Below are positions 48,712 to 58,437 of a stretch of DNA of 64,000 nt, one piece after another; within the stretch, counting starts at the first letter, position 1; every line of letters begins with the position of its first letter. The stretch is from Ephemeroptericola cinctiostellae (lineage in GTDB: Bacteria > Pseudomonadota > Gammaproteobacteria > Burkholderiales > Burkholderiaceae): assembly GCF_003339525.1 (NCBI RefSeq), contig NZ_CP031124.1, positions 620,001-684,000 on the forward strand. Direction: 5' to 3'. Under the pieces are notes generated by a model, which searched no databases, had not been told where the DNA came from, and worked only from the letters and a program-made list of their open reading frames with translations. A program made the position numbers and the translations under genes.

Positions 48712-49500
48712 ATGACCAACACCATCCTCCCTCCACCCAAACCACACGCTGATACCGAAGTTGATTCATTGACGGGGTGGATGTCGCATCTGGTCGAACT
48801 GCGTGAGCGCCTTGTTAAAAGCGCATTGGCGGTGCTGGTGGTGTTTCTTGTCTTGCTGTATTGGCGCAATGACATTTTCACGATGTTTTCCAAACCCATG
48901 ATAGACAGTTTGCCCGAAGGGGCACGCATGATTTCGACGGAAGTGACTTCGAATTTTTTTGTACCGTTGAAATTTGTGCTGTGGGTGTCTTTTGTGCTGG
49001 CTTTACCCGTCGTCTTGCATCAAGTGTGGGCATTTGTGGCACCTGGTTTGTATCAGCATGAGAAACGATTGGTGATTCCCATCATTGCATCCAGCTATGT
49101 TTTGTTTTTGATTGGCTCGACATTTGCTTATTTGTTTGTGTTCCCGACGGTGTTTAAATTTATGGCTGCGCTCACGCCACTTGGGGTGGAAATGGCGACA
49201 GACATTGACAATTATTTGGGCTTTGGTTTGACCATGTTTTTGGCTTTTGGTTTGACTTTTGAAGTGCCTGTGGTGGTGATTGTTTTGGTTCGATTGGGCA
49301 TTGTGACTTTGCCCCAATTGCGCAGCGCGCGCCCCTATGTGATTGTTGGCGCATTCATCGTTGCGGCGGTGGTGACGCCGCCCGATGTGGCTTCTCAGTT
49401 GTTGCTGGCAGTGCCTTTGGTGTTGTTGTATGAAGTGGGTTTGTTTTTTGCCCGCTGGGTGACGCCCAAAGAAGCATCAACAGGGCTGTCCGTTGAGTGA
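48712..49500 (+). CDS. tatC: Sec-independent translocase subunit TatC
   Basis: A 262-residue six-helix membrane protein: MSHLVELRERLVKSALAVLVVF, FKFMAALTPLGVEMATDIDNYLGF (family FPxF-like region FVFPTVFKF) and PPDVASQLLLAVPLVLLYEVGL. It recognises folded proteins with twin-arginine signals. Last gene of the his-tat run; about 124 bp after tatB. Confidence 0.95.
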   Translation: MTNTILPPPKPHADTEVDSLTGWMSHLVELRERLVKSALAVLVVFLVLLYWRNDIFTMFSKPMIDSLPEGARMISTEVTSNFFVPLKFVLWVSFVLALPVVLHQVWAFVAPGLYQHEKRLVIPIIASSYVLFLIGSTFAYLFVFPTVFKFMAALTPLGVEMATDIDNYLGFGLTMFLAFGLTFEVPVVVIVLVRLGIVTLPQLRSARPYVIVGAFIVAAVVTPPDVASQLLLAVPLVLLYEVGLFFARWVTPKEASTGLSVE

Positions 49501-49548
49501 GGTCTGGTTTGATGTTTGGTGTGTTTGAACATGTATTGAGGTCTGGGT

Positions 49549-50094
49549 ATGACATTTGCACTCATATTAAAAGCGGCATCGTTTGCTGCGGAAAAGCACA
49601 AGCAGCAATGGCGCAAAGACCTTGATGGTTCGCCGTACATCAACCACCCATTGGCTGTGGCCGCTTTTTTGACTGAAGTGGGTGGTGTTTCGGATGCGCA
49701 TGTCATCTGCGCTGCATTATTGCATGACACGATTGAGGACACGCAGACCACGGTCGATGAGTTGATCTCACAGTTTGGTGATGCCATAGCCCGCATGGTG
49801 TTGGAGGTCAGCGATGATCCTGCATGGCCAAAAGCGGAGCGCAAGGCTTTACAACTGGCCAAAACGCGCACGCTCAGCCATGAAGCGCATTTGATTAAAT
49901 TGGCCGATAAGTGGTGCAATGTGCGTGACATCATGCATGCAGCGCCAGTGTGTTGGAATGACGCCCAACAAGCCGAATATGTTCATTGGGCGGCGCAAGT
50001 GGTTGATGTGGCGCGCCCTGCCAATGCGGCCATGGCGTTGGCTTTTGATGCGTTGTATGCGCAATTTAAGTTGAATAAAGTGCGGGGAAGTTGA
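49549..50094 (+). CDS. HD-domain phosphohydrolase (small SpoT/Mesh1-like)
   Basis: A 181-residue HD protein. FAAEKHKQQWRKDLDGSPYINHPLAVA (read as KHKQQWRKD and YINHPLAVA), ALLHDTIEDT with the His-Asp pair, and LIKLADKWCNVRDI near 120 are the hydrolase core of the RelA/SpoT family, without synthetase domain. Relatives cleave (p)ppGpp, so this may be a small alarmone hydrolase; other HD substrates are possible. It lies alone after tatC, followed by a 348-bp spacer with repeats. Confidence 0.8.
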   Translation: MTFALILKAASFAAEKHKQQWRKDLDGSPYINHPLAVAAFLTEVGGVSDAHVICAALLHDTIEDTQTTVDELISQFGDAIARMVLEVSDDPAWPKAERKALQLAKTRTLSHEAHLIKLADKWCNVRDIMHAAPVCWNDAQQAEYVHWAAQVVDVARPANAAMALAFDALYAQFKLNKVRGS

Positions 50095-50142
50095 AAAATA
50101 ATGTTTCTCGTCCCTTGAGTTAAAAACTGACTCAGAAACTGC

Positions 50143-50187
50143 ATCAAAAACGGAATCAAAAACGGAATCAAAAACGGAATCAAAAAA
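50143..50187 (+). repeat. ATCAAAAACGGA tandem repeat
   Basis: Three exact 12-bp copies (50143-50178) and a partial fourth. The flanking GATTTATTTT decamer is repeated twice at 50293-50312. No spacers or CRISPR hallmarks. Confidence 0.8.
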
Positions 50188-50442
50188 ATTATCAGGAAAA
50201 CCCTTATAAAAATTGAACACAATCAAGTCAATGATTGGGAACACAAAATGGTTGAGAACACACCTTTACAGTGCTCATCCCTTGAATAAATCGATTTATT
50301 TTGATTTATTTTGATCTGTTTGAATCAGGTGGACTCATTCCACGTTTTTCCAAACCATGAGAGAAAATGAAAAAGGCATGAATCCATTTTTTATGTTTCT
50401 CTGAACACCATTTGTTTATCTTTATTTTTTAGAAAGTTCAGT
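50188..50442. other. AT-rich spacer upstream of pyrE
   Basis: No gene is seen. It holds GATTTATTTT repeats (50293-50312), an imperfect inverted repeat AGAGAAA...TTTCTCT at about 50360-50401, and the TTTATC-like leader with AGAAAG in front of pyrE. A pyrimidine-linked leader control is possible but not shown. Confidence 0.35.
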
Positions 50443-51111
50443 ATGTCTGTTGCACAACAATTCATTCAATTTGCCCTTCAGCAAAACGTTTTGCGTTTTG
50501 GAGCGTTCAAAACCAAAGCAGGTCGTTTGTCACCGTATTTTTTTAATGCGGGTTTGTTTTATGATGGCGCGAGTTTAAACCAGTTGGCGAACAGTTACGC
50601 CGACGTTTTATTGGCCAAACGCGCAGCAGGATTTGAGTTCGATGCTTTATTTGGCCCCGCGTACAAAGGCATCACATTGGCGGCTGCGACGGCGATGGTG
50701 TTGTCACAAAAAGGTGCGAACGTACCTTACGCGTACAATCGCAAAGAAGCAAAAGACCATGGTGAGGGCGGTACTTTGGTTGGGGCGCCATTGGCTGGAC
50801 AGCGCGTGGTCATTGTTGACGATGTGATTTCAGCAGGCACATCGGTGCGTGAGTCGATGGACATGTTGCGTGCAGCGGGTGCGACCCCTGTGGCGGTGTT
50901 AATTGCTCTGGATCGCATGGAAAAGAGTGGCACTGCGGACAATGTGGGCGAGCACTCAGCGGTGCAAAACGTTGAAAAAGAGTATGGCTTACCTGTGTTT
51001 TCCATCGCCAATTTGGCTGATTTGATGGTCTATTTGGATGGCAATGACTCAACTGAGTTGATGGAATATCGCCCGCAAGTGGCGGCGTATCGTGCCAAAT
51101 ATGGTGTTTGA
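50443..51111 (+). CDS. pyrE: orotate phosphoribosyltransferase
   Basis: A 222-residue enzyme of pyrimidine synthesis. FGAFKTKAGRLSPYFFNAG, FGPAYKGITLAAATA, YNRKEAKDHGEGG (active loop) and the PRPP motif VVIVDDVISAGTS are visible. Single-domain bacterial type, usual length (about 214-222). Confidence 0.96.
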   Translation: MSVAQQFIQFALQQNVLRFGAFKTKAGRLSPYFFNAGLFYDGASLNQLANSYADVLLAKRAAGFEFDALFGPAYKGITLAAATAMVLSQKGANVPYAYNRKEAKDHGEGGTLVGAPLAGQRVVIVDDVISAGTSVRESMDMLRAAGATPVAVLIALDRMEKSGTADNVGEHSAVQNVEKEYGLPVFSIANLADLMVYLDGNDSTELMEYRPQVAAYRAKYGV

Positions 51112-51162
51112 TTGTGCTGTACGTTCCAATTGAATCATTCAACTGAATAAATAAAGACCAAC

Positions 51163-51747
51163 ATGTCAAATCATGCCGTCAATATCCTAAAAACAGAACT
51201 GTTGTCCGATAATTGGTACACGTTGAACAACGTCACATTTGAATTGCAAAAAGCCGATGGGACATGGGAAAGGCAATCCCGTGAGGCGTACGATCGAGGC
51301 AATGGGGCGACCATTTTGTTGTTCAATCGTGTTCAGAAGACGGTCATTTTAACCCGTCAGTTCCGCATGCCCACTTATTTGAATGGCAATGATGATGGCC
51401 TGTTGATCGAAACGTGTGCGGGTTTACTTGACCAAGATCATCCTGAAGTGGCGATTAAACGCGAAGCCGAAGAAGAAACGGGTTATCAACTCACACACGT
51501 CAGTAAAGTATTTGAAGCCTACATGTCACCAGGCTCCGTCACGGAGTTGATTCATTTTTTTATCGCGGAGTACGATGGCAGCATGAAGGTCAGCGAAGGT
51601 GGCGGCCACGCGCATGAGCAGGAAAACATCGAGGTGCTTGAGCTGCCTTTTTCTCATGCATTGGCCATGTTGGCCGATGGTCGGATTCGCGATGGAAAAA
51701 CCATCATGCTGTTGCAGTATGCGCAGTTACATGACTTGCTGGGTTAA
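51163..51747 (+). CDS. nudK: NudK-like Nudix hydrolase
   Basis: A 194-residue Nudix protein. The Nudix box is [20 protein letters not shown] with [30 protein letters not shown] at the start and [15 protein letters not shown] match E. coli NudK, which hydrolyses GDP-mannose; ADP-sugar substrates are also possible. glgX starts immediately at the next base, so the two form an operon, suggesting a link to sugar nucleotides and glycogen. Confidence 0.85.
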   Translation: MSNHAVNILKTELLSDNWYTLNNVTFELQKADGTWERQSREAYDRGNGATILLFNRVQKTVILTRQFRMPTYLNGNDDGLLIETCAGLLDQDHPEVAIKREAEEETGYQLTHVSKVFEAYMSPGSVTELIHFFIAEYDGSMKVSEGGGHAHEQENIEVLELPFSHALAMLADGRIRDGKTIMLLQYAQLHDLLG

Positions 51748-53844
51748 ATGGATGCAAACAATATGGATTTTTTAATTAAAAATGGTCAGCCCAGTCCCCT
51801 TGGTGTCAGCATCGACGATTGGGGCATCAATGTCGCCGTGCTTGCGCCCAACGCAGCGGCGATTTATTTTTGTGTCTTTGATGTCAATGAGCACGAGGTG
51901 GCGCGGGTGCTCTTGCCCGCGCGAACGGGTGATGTGCATCATGTCAGCATCGGTGCGTTGGAGATTCCTTCGGCAGGCTTGTGGTACGGCTTGCGTGCGG
52001 AGGGTGAGTACAACCCCAGCGTGGGTTTGTTTTATGATCCCAATAAACTGTTGGTGGATCCCTACGCGATTGAGTTGAACCGTTCGTTTGTATACGATGA
52101 GGTGTTGTCTGAACCGAAATCGGCGGGTGTTGATACAGCACCTTGGGTGCCGAAAGCCATTTTTCGCCGTGAGCAAGCTGATGAAGGTGCCGGTCAGAAT
52201 GATCAAAGCCACCTGCTGCGGTTTGATGCGATGCACCCCGTATCAACACCACCCCAGTTCATTTATGAGCTGTCGGTCAAAGCATTCACGCAGTTACATC
52301 CCGATGTGCCTGAACATGTGCGCGGTACGGTGGCCGCATTGCGCGAACCATGCGTCATTGAGCACTTGTTGACATTGGGTGTGGACACGCTTGAGCTGAT
52401 GCCGATTGCGGCGTGGGTCAATGAGCGGCATTTGGTTCATTTGGGGTTGCACAATGCATGGGGTTACAATCCCGTGGCGATGATGGCGACTGAGCCACGA
52501 CTGTGTCCAGGTGGCTGGCGTGAGTTGCGTGATACGGTGGCTGCATTGAAAGCGGTTGGCATTCAAGTGATCCTTGATGTTGTGTTCAATCACACGGGTG
52601 AAGGCGATGTATTTGGCCCCATTTTGTCGATGCGTGGTTTGGATAATCGATACTATTACAAACACAATGATGGTTTTCAACTCATCAACGACACAGGGTG
52701 TGGCAATACGATCGCTTGTGAGCGCGAGGGTGTGGTGCAATTGATGATGGACACCATGCGCCATTGGATATTAAAAACCGGGGTGGCGGGCTTTCGCTTT
52801 GATTTGGCAACGGTCATGGGGCGCTTACCGACGGGTTTTAGCAATCAAGCCCCGTTGTTGAGCATGATGAAAAATGACCCCTTGTTGTCTCAGGCGCTGT
52901 TGATTGCCGAGCCGTGGGATGTGGGGCCTGGCGGCTATCAATTGGGGCACTTTCAATCGCCGTGGCTGGAGTGGAATGACAAATACCGCGATGATGTCCG
53001 CCGCTATTGGCAAGGCCAGCCCAATGCGTTGGGCGGCTTGGCCACTCGTTTGTCGGGGTCGAGTGATGTGTTTGCGCACGATGGCCGCACACCCAAAGCC
53101 AGTGTGAATTTTATCGCCGCGCACGATGGGTTTTGCCTGCGGGATGTGGTGTCGTACAGCCACAAGTACAATCAAAACAATGGCGAACAAAACCGCGATG
53201 GCAGCAACGACAACCACAGTTGGAGCCATTGCGTCGAAGGTGAACTGCCTGATGATGCTGATCTTGTGGCCATTCAACAGTTGAAAGACAATCGCATGCA
53301 GGACATTCGTGCGTTGTTGACCATGCTGTTTGTTTCGCAAGGCACGGTGATGTTGACGGCAGGCGATGAGCTGGGTCGGACTCAGCGTGGCAATAACAAT
53401 GCATATGCGCAAGACAATGAAGTCACATGGATTGATTGGGTGAATGCGGATCAATCATTGATTGGATTTGTGGGGGGATTATCTGCCTTGCGTCGGAGTT
53501 TAAGGACGCTGCATTTTGACCACTTCCTCACAGGTCAGATGGAGGGCGATGCGCGTTTGGCCGATGTGCATTGGTGGCGCACCGACGGACAGGAAATGCA
53601 AGTGGGTGATTGGTACAGTGGCAGCCGTTGCCTTGGTCTGTCCTTGTATCACGACGGTGAAAGTGTGTTGTTGTGGTTTAATGCGGGATTCGAGGCTGTT
53701 CCCCTGACTTTACCTGCGCCTCATGCGGGCTGTGAATGGCGATTGGCTTGTGACAGCCATACGGCACAACTGGGCGGCGATGTGGATGAAAAGGCCGCTG
53801 TGTTGGGTGGGCGAAGTGTGCAGGTGTGGTGTGAATTGTGCTGA
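51748..53844 (+). CDS. glgX: glycogen debranching enzyme GlgX
   Basis: A 698-residue GH13 isoamylase-type enzyme that removes alpha-1,6 branches from limit dextrins. The N-terminal CBM48-like part (PSPLGVSIDDWGINVAVLAP), the GH13 core with GVAGFRFDLATVMG (nucleophile Asp), LLIAEPWDVGPGGYQLG (acid/base Glu) and NFIAAHDGFCLRDVVSY (transition-state Asp) are visible, then a C-terminal beta domain. It is directly after nudK and followed by a terminator. No glgABC is in the window. Confidence 0.94.
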   Translation: MDANNMDFLIKNGQPSPLGVSIDDWGINVAVLAPNAAAIYFCVFDVNEHEVARVLLPARTGDVHHVSIGALEIPSAGLWYGLRAEGEYNPSVGLFYDPNKLLVDPYAIELNRSFVYDEVLSEPKSAGVDTAPWVPKAIFRREQADEGAGQNDQSHLLRFDAMHPVSTPPQFIYELSVKAFTQLHPDVPEHVRGTVAALREPCVIEHLLTLGVDTLELMPIAAWVNERHLVHLGLHNAWGYNPVAMMATEPRLCPGGWRELRDTVAALKAVGIQVILDVVFNHTGEGDVFGPILSMRGLDNRYYYKHNDGFQLINDTGCGNTIACEREGVVQLMMDTMRHWILKTGVAGFRFDLATVMGRLPTGFSNQAPLLSMMKNDPLLSQALLIAEPWDVGPGGYQLGHFQSPWLEWNDKYRDDVRRYWQGQPNALGGLATRLSGSSDVFAHDGRTPKASVNFIAAHDGFCLRDVVSYSHKYNQNNGEQNRDGSNDNHSWSHCVEGELPDDADLVAIQQLKDNRMQDIRALLTMLFVSQGTVMLTAGDELGRTQRGNNNAYAQDNEVTWIDWVNADQSLIGFVGGLSALRRSLRTLHFDHFLTGQMEGDARLADVHWWRTDGQEMQVGDWYSGSRCLGLSLYHDGESVLLWFNAGFEAVPLTLPAPHAGCEWRLACDSHTAQLGGDVDEKAAVLGGRSVQVWCELC

Positions 53845-53890
53845 GCTGAGCGAGCATTGAGAAAATGCAGTTGGCTGAGGTTCCGCGCCC

Positions 53891-53924
53891 GATTAAACGC
53901 CACTCAGTTGAGTGGCGTTTAATC
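53891..53924. terminator. bidirectional intrinsic terminator
   Basis: A 15-bp perfect stem GATTAAACGCCACTC with loop AGTT between convergent glgX and the phasin gene. Confidence 0.8.
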
Positions 53925-53962
53925 ATTTGTACTCCGGTTTTTTAGGCCTATTTGTGATTTTA

Positions 53963-54376
53963 CTATTTGCTCAAACGTTTCGCATTTGCTTTCACGCGAC
54001 TGCTGATGGGCTGAAGCCCTTTGTTCATCATGTTGAACTGAGAGGTCAACAGGTTTTGCCCTAAGCTTTGCATTTGTCCCATTGACATGGCTTTTGCGGG
54101 TGAAAAAGGTGTTGGCATTAAGCTCGGAACCATGCGGGTCAGTGCAGAAAACATGCTTTGCTGGGCTTGTACCGATGCCAAGCCCATTGCCCACCATGAC
54201 TCATAAAATGCAGATACTTTTTCAAGGATCATTTTATTGAACTCTGGTTGGTCTTTCCCGTTTGGGCTGTAGCCAGGGGTCATCATTTGGCCGACGCGCT
54301 GGGCGATGACTTGAGGGGTTGATGTGGCGATGTCGAAGGCTTGGCGTTGTAAATGTTGTGCTTTACGGCTGTTCAT
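53963..54376 (-). CDS. phasin-like PHA-granule protein
   Basis: A 137-residue protein: QHLQRQAFDIATSTPQVIAQRV then MILEKVSAFYESWWAMGLAS resembles betaproteobacterial polyhydroxyalkanoate granule-associated phasins, which coat storage granules. Amphipathic helices dominate; no signal peptide. The ATG at 54376 is preferred to the long frame starting at 54472. It converges with glgX and diverges from the nucleoside transporter operon. PHA genes are not in the window. Confidence 0.7.
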   Translation of the reverse strand: MNSRKAQHLQRQAFDIATSTPQVIAQRVGQMMTPGYSPNGKDQPEFNKMILEKVSAFYESWWAMGLASVQAQQSMFSALTRMVPSLMPTPFSPAKAMSMGQMQSLGQNLLTSQFNMMNKGLQPISSRVKANAKRLSK

Positions 54377-54618
54377 GGTGTGGAGTCCTATTGAGGGGGC
54401 TTTATGTGATCCGAGGCCAATAACGTGATTGATGCATAAATGGTTGACATAAAGTGTGTGGTTTATAAGCATCGAGGCAAGCTCTCATTTGAGTGGCTGA
54501 GTGATTATCATGCCATATATAGTCACGTTTTGGTAAAATAGCGTTTTTTAAATGGCATTTGCATGGCAATTGAATGTAAATGCAGCCCTTTATTCTCTTC
54601 TGCGCGACACAATCTCAT

Positions 54619-56178
54619 ATGACTGCACGATTAAAACTCACGGGTATGACCAAAGCGTATGGCCGTATGCGAGCCAATGACGCTGTTTCTCTTGAGGTGA
54701 AACCCGGTGAAATCCATGCGGTGCTGGGCGAGAACGGTGCTGGTAAATCCACATTGATGAAAATGATTTATGGCGTGACCGCCCCAGACCATGGCGTGAT
54801 TGAATGGAACGGTCAGGCGGTGACCATCAAAAGCCCAAAAGATGCACGGGCTTTGGGCATTGGCATGGTGTTCCAGCATTTTTCTTTGTTTGAGACGTTG
54901 ACTGTTGTTGAAAACATTGCTTTGGCGATGGATGGCCACATCCCGATGGATGAGTTGTCCAAGCGCATTGTTGAGGTGTCTGAGCAATATGGTTTACCCA
55001 TTGCACCACAGCGTTTGGTACACCACCTGTCTGTTGGTGAACGTCAGCGGGTTGAAATCGTTCGTTGTCTGTTGCAAAAGCCCAAATTGCTGATCATGGA
55101 TGAGCCCACCTCTGTGTTGACCCCGCAGGCGGTTGAAACCTTGTTTCACACCTTGCGCCAGTTGGCGGCAGAAGGCTGCAGCATTGTGTACATCAGTCAC
55201 AAACTCGATGAAATCCAATCCTTGTGCGACCGTGCGACCGTGTTGCGTCATGGCCAAGTCACGGGTGAATGTTCGCCTAAAAATGAAACAGTGGAACATT
55301 TGGCGCAAATGATGATTGGCCAGACGCTGCCGCAGTTTGAACACCGTCATGGGCCATTGGGCGAAGTGCGTTTGCAGGTGAATCAGTTATCGGTGCAAAC
55401 GGACGATCCTTTTGGGGTGAGCTTGGCGGATGTGAGTTTTTCTGTGCATTCAGGTGAGATTTTGGGCATTGCAGGCATTTCGGGCAATGGGCAAGCCGAG
55501 TTGTTGGCCGCTTTATCGGGTGAGCGCACCAGTGCACCGAGCATGGTGCACATGTTGGGGCAGGATGCAGGGCATTTGCGCCCGATGCATCGCCGTCAGC
55601 TGGGGCTGGGTTTGTGTTTTGTGCCAGAAGAACGCTTGGGTAAAGGGGCGGTGCCTGCGATGAGTTTGGTTGATAACACCTTGCTCACGGCGTATTCCTC
55701 AGAGGAGGGCATGTTGAATAAAGGCATGATGCAAAAGCAAGTGATCCGTGATTTTGCCAAGCGCTGCATCAGCCGCTTCAAAGTCAAATGCGATGGCCCT
55801 GATGCCGTCGCCAGCAGTTTGTCGGGTGGCAATTTGCAAAAATTCATCATGGGTCGTGAAATCATGCTCGCACCCGCCTTGATGGTGGTGGCGCAGCCGA
55901 CGTGGGGGGTGGACGTAGGAGCTGCTGCGTTTTTGCGCCAACAGCTGTTGGATTTGGCTGCACAAGGGGTGGCCATTGTGCTGTTGTCTGAGGAGCTTGA
56001 GGAGATTTTTCAAGTGGCGGATCGCATCGCGGTGTTGGCGCAAGGGCGATTATCACCTGCGGTGATGATTGACAGCACGACACCCGATCAAATTGGCGTG
56101 TGGATGTCGGGCTTGTTTGATGCAGGCACATCCCGTGCGCCATCCGACTCACAGGGGCATCAGGTGAATGTCGCTTGA
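54619..56178 (+). CDS. nucleoside/BMP-type ABC transporter, duplicated ATPase
   Basis: A 519-residue ATPase with two ABC domains. First: VLGENGAGKSTLMKMIYG (near 36-53), LSVGERQRVEIVRCL, LLIMDEPTSVLTP. Second: GISGNGQAELLAALSG near 295, LSGGNLQKFIMGREI, with LMVVAQPTWGVDVG replacing the Walker B Asp-Glu, so this half is degenerate as is usual for this YufO/NupA type. It energises nucleoside uptake. The start at 54619 is preferred to 54580; neither has a good ribosome-binding site. Two permeases and a substrate-binding protein follow. Confidence 0.88.
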   Translation: MTARLKLTGMTKAYGRMRANDAVSLEVKPGEIHAVLGENGAGKSTLMKMIYGVTAPDHGVIEWNGQAVTIKSPKDARALGIGMVFQHFSLFETLTVVENIALAMDGHIPMDELSKRIVEVSEQYGLPIAPQRLVHHLSVGERQRVEIVRCLLQKPKLLIMDEPTSVLTPQAVETLFHTLRQLAAEGCSIVYISHKLDEIQSLCDRATVLRHGQVTGECSPKNETVEHLAQMMIGQTLPQFEHRHGPLGEVRLQVNQLSVQTDDPFGVSLADVSFSVHSGEILGIAGISGNGQAELLAALSGERTSAPSMVHMLGQDAGHLRPMHRRQLGLGLCFVPEERLGKGAVPAMSLVDNTLLTAYSSEEGMLNKGMMQKQVIRDFAKRCISRFKVKCDGPDAVASSLSGGNLQKFIMGREIMLAPALMVVAQPTWGVDVGAAAFLRQQLLDLAAQGVAIVLLSEELEEIFQVADRIAVLAQGRLSPAVMIDSTTPDQIGVWMSGLFDAGTSRAPSDSQGHQVNVA

Positions 56179-56296
56179 TGTCATCGATGCCATCGATGTG
56201 CAAATAAAGTGAATGAGCATAAGTGAATGAACATGGGTGAATGAACATAGGTGGTTGAGGAAAGCATGATTAAAATAACAGCATTGGAAAGACAAC

Positions 56297-57397
56297 ATGG
56301 GTTTATCGTTTAAATTGACACCACGCGACGTGCCGTCGGTCAAAATGCAAGTTTTGGTACCGATTATGGTGACGGCCTTGACGTTGTTGTCTGGTTTGGC
56401 TGTCTTTGTTGCGATTGGTGTGGACGTTGGTGATGCATTCACAGCGTACTTTATTGAGCCATTGTCTACCCTGAATGGGGTGGCGGAATGGTTGCTCAAA
56501 GCTTTGCCTTTGTGTTTGATTGCCTTGGGCTTGGCGGTGGCGTACCGAGCCAATGTGTGGAACATTGGTGCAGAAGGCCAATTGGTCATGGGCGGTGTTT
56601 TTGCCACCAGCACGATGGTGCTGTTGCAGGGCACGGTGCATTCGGGGGTGTTGGCGGTCATCATGGTGTTTGCGGGTGTGTTGGGTGGCATGCTGTGGGC
56701 GGGTTTGGCCGCATGGATGCGCACGCGCTTCAATGCGAATGAAATTTTAACCACTTTGATGTTGGTGTATGTGGCGCAAAGTGTCTTGCAATACGTGCTG
56801 GTGGGCTCCGCCGCTAGCACCGCTGTTTTACAAGATCCGAATGGTGCTGGTTTTCCGCAGTCCGCCACATTTCCGTTGGAGGCCACTTTGCCTTTATTGG
56901 CCTCATGGATGACGCTGTTTGAGGGCACCCGTTTGCATGTGGGGATTTTTCTGTTGTTTTTGATTGTGCCCGCCTTTTGGGTGCTGATGAACAAAAGCTT
57001 CATTGGTTATCAAATGCGTGTGGCGGGTTTAGCACCTGCTGCGGCCAATTATGCGGGGTTTAGTGGAAAGCGTTTGGTGTGGTTGGTGATGCTCATCAGT
57101 GGCGCAATGGCGGGCTTGGCGGGTGCGCTGGAATTGGTCGGACCTGTGGGTCAGTTACAAGACTCTTGGCGGCCTGGCTATGGTTTCACTGCAATCATTG
57201 TGGCTTTTCTTGGGCGTTTGAATCCGATCGGCATTGTGCTGGCATCTTTGTTGATGGCATTGTTGATGCTGGGGGGGGAGGCGTTGCAATTGGCGATGTC
57301 ATTGCCCAAATCGGTCAGCAGTTTGTTTCAAGGCCTGCTGTTGATTTTTCTGTTGGGGGCAGATGTGTTGGTGAACTACCGTGTGAGTAAAAAATAA
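56297..57397 (+). CDS. nucleoside ABC transporter permease (YufP-type)
   Basis: A 366-residue membrane protein with about nine helices. ALPLCLIALGLAVAYRANVWNIGAEGQLVMGG (read as YRANVWNIGAEGQ) and FNANEILTTLMLVYVAQ are the conserved permease loops of the BMP/RbsC superfamily; LVGPVGQLQDSWRPGYGFTAI is also typical. Its stop overlaps the start of the next permease by 1 nt. Confidence 0.9.
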   Translation: MGLSFKLTPRDVPSVKMQVLVPIMVTALTLLSGLAVFVAIGVDVGDAFTAYFIEPLSTLNGVAEWLLKALPLCLIALGLAVAYRANVWNIGAEGQLVMGGVFATSTMVLLQGTVHSGVLAVIMVFAGVLGGMLWAGLAAWMRTRFNANEILTTLMLVYVAQSVLQYVLVGSAASTAVLQDPNGAGFPQSATFPLEATLPLLASWMTLFEGTRLHVGIFLLFLIVPAFWVLMNKSFIGYQMRVAGLAPAAANYAGFSGKRLVWLVMLISGAMAGLAGALELVGPVGQLQDSWRPGYGFTAIIVAFLGRLNPIGIVLASLLMALLMLGGEALQLAMSLPKSVSSLFQGLLLIFLLGADVLVNYRVSKK

Positions 57398-58368
57398 TGG
57401 ACATTTTTTTAACCAGTTTGATTGCCAGCGTGTTGCTCGCCGCCATGCCGTTGGTGTTGGCGGGCATGGGCGAATTGATCACCGAAAAAGCAGGTGTGCT
57501 CAATTTGGGTGTGGAAGGCATGATGTTGATGGGCGCCGTGTCGTCCTTTGCCGTCGCGTTGTGGTCTGGCTCGGCGTGGCTGGGGGTGCTCGCGGGCGTG
57601 TGCGTGGGGATGTTGTTTGCGGCTTTATTTGCCTTTTTAGTGGTGCGTTTATTGACCAATCAAGTGGCAACGGGTTTGGCTTTGACCATTTTGACCACAG
57701 GTTTGTCGGCTTTGCTGGGGATTAAGTTTGTTGGGCAATCTGTGACGGGTTTCACCGCCTTGCCGATTCCTTTTTTAGCCGATGTCCCTGTGCTTGGTGA
57801 GGTGTTTAAGCAATCGTTGTTGGCCTATCTGTCGATTGCATTGGTGGTGTTTTTGGCGTGGTGGTTGTATCACACCCCATCGGGTTTGTTGCTGCGCGCG
57901 GTGGGTGAGTCACCCAATTCAGCCCATGCGATTGGTTTTGATGTGGTCAAGGTGCGTTATGGCGCAACAATTTTGGGGGGTGCGCTGTCGGGGTTAGCGG
58001 GGGCATTCATTTCACTGGTGCAGTTCAAAGCATGGCAAGAGGGCATCACAGGCGGCGTCGGCTGGATTGCGGTGGCTTTGGTGGTGTTTGCAACATGGCA
58101 CCCGAGCCGCTTGATTTTTGGTGCACTCCTGTTTGGCTTGATGCGCTCGATGGGTTTTGCCGTGCAGGCGGCCAATGCTTCGGTGCAAGACATTTTGGAT
58201 CACAGCGCTTCATTCGCAAGTGGTGTGCTTGGGTTTTTGACCAATGCACAGGTGTTGAATGCGCTGCCTTATATGGCCACTGTGGTGATTCTGTGCTGGA
58301 TTTCGCGCGATTGGCAAAAAATTAAATTGAATGCACCCGCATCATTGGGGCAACCTTACAATGGTTGA
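57397..58368 (+). CDS. nucleoside ABC transporter permease (YufQ-type)
   Basis: A 323-residue membrane permease. MPLVLAGMGELITEKAGVLNLGVEGMMLMGA is the diagnostic start (read as ITEKAGVLNLGVEGMM), with LTNQVATGLALTILTTGLS and LRAVGESPNSAHAIGFDV. It pairs with the preceding permease. Confidence 0.9.
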   Translation: MDIFLTSLIASVLLAAMPLVLAGMGELITEKAGVLNLGVEGMMLMGAVSSFAVALWSGSAWLGVLAGVCVGMLFAALFAFLVVRLLTNQVATGLALTILTTGLSALLGIKFVGQSVTGFTALPIPFLADVPVLGEVFKQSLLAYLSIALVVFLAWWLYHTPSGLLLRAVGESPNSAHAIGFDVVKVRYGATILGGALSGLAGAFISLVQFKAWQEGITGGVGWIAVALVVFATWHPSRLIFGALLFGLMRSMGFAVQAANASVQDILDHSASFASGVLGFLTNAQVLNALPYMATVVILCWISRDWQKIKLNAPASLGQPYNG

Positions 58369-58437
58369 TTGAAAATGTGTTGGTGTTCACGCTGTGGATG
58401 TTTTTAAATTTTAAACGTTACTTGAAAGGTAAACGAT

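Noticed and set aside
50143..50187. CRISPR-like array
   Set aside because: Directly abutting 12-bp repeats without spacers; no cas genes in the window.
54444..54469. TTGACA with TATAAG upstream of the nucleoside transporter operon
   Set aside because: Spacing is only 14 nt, too short for a sigma70 promoter.
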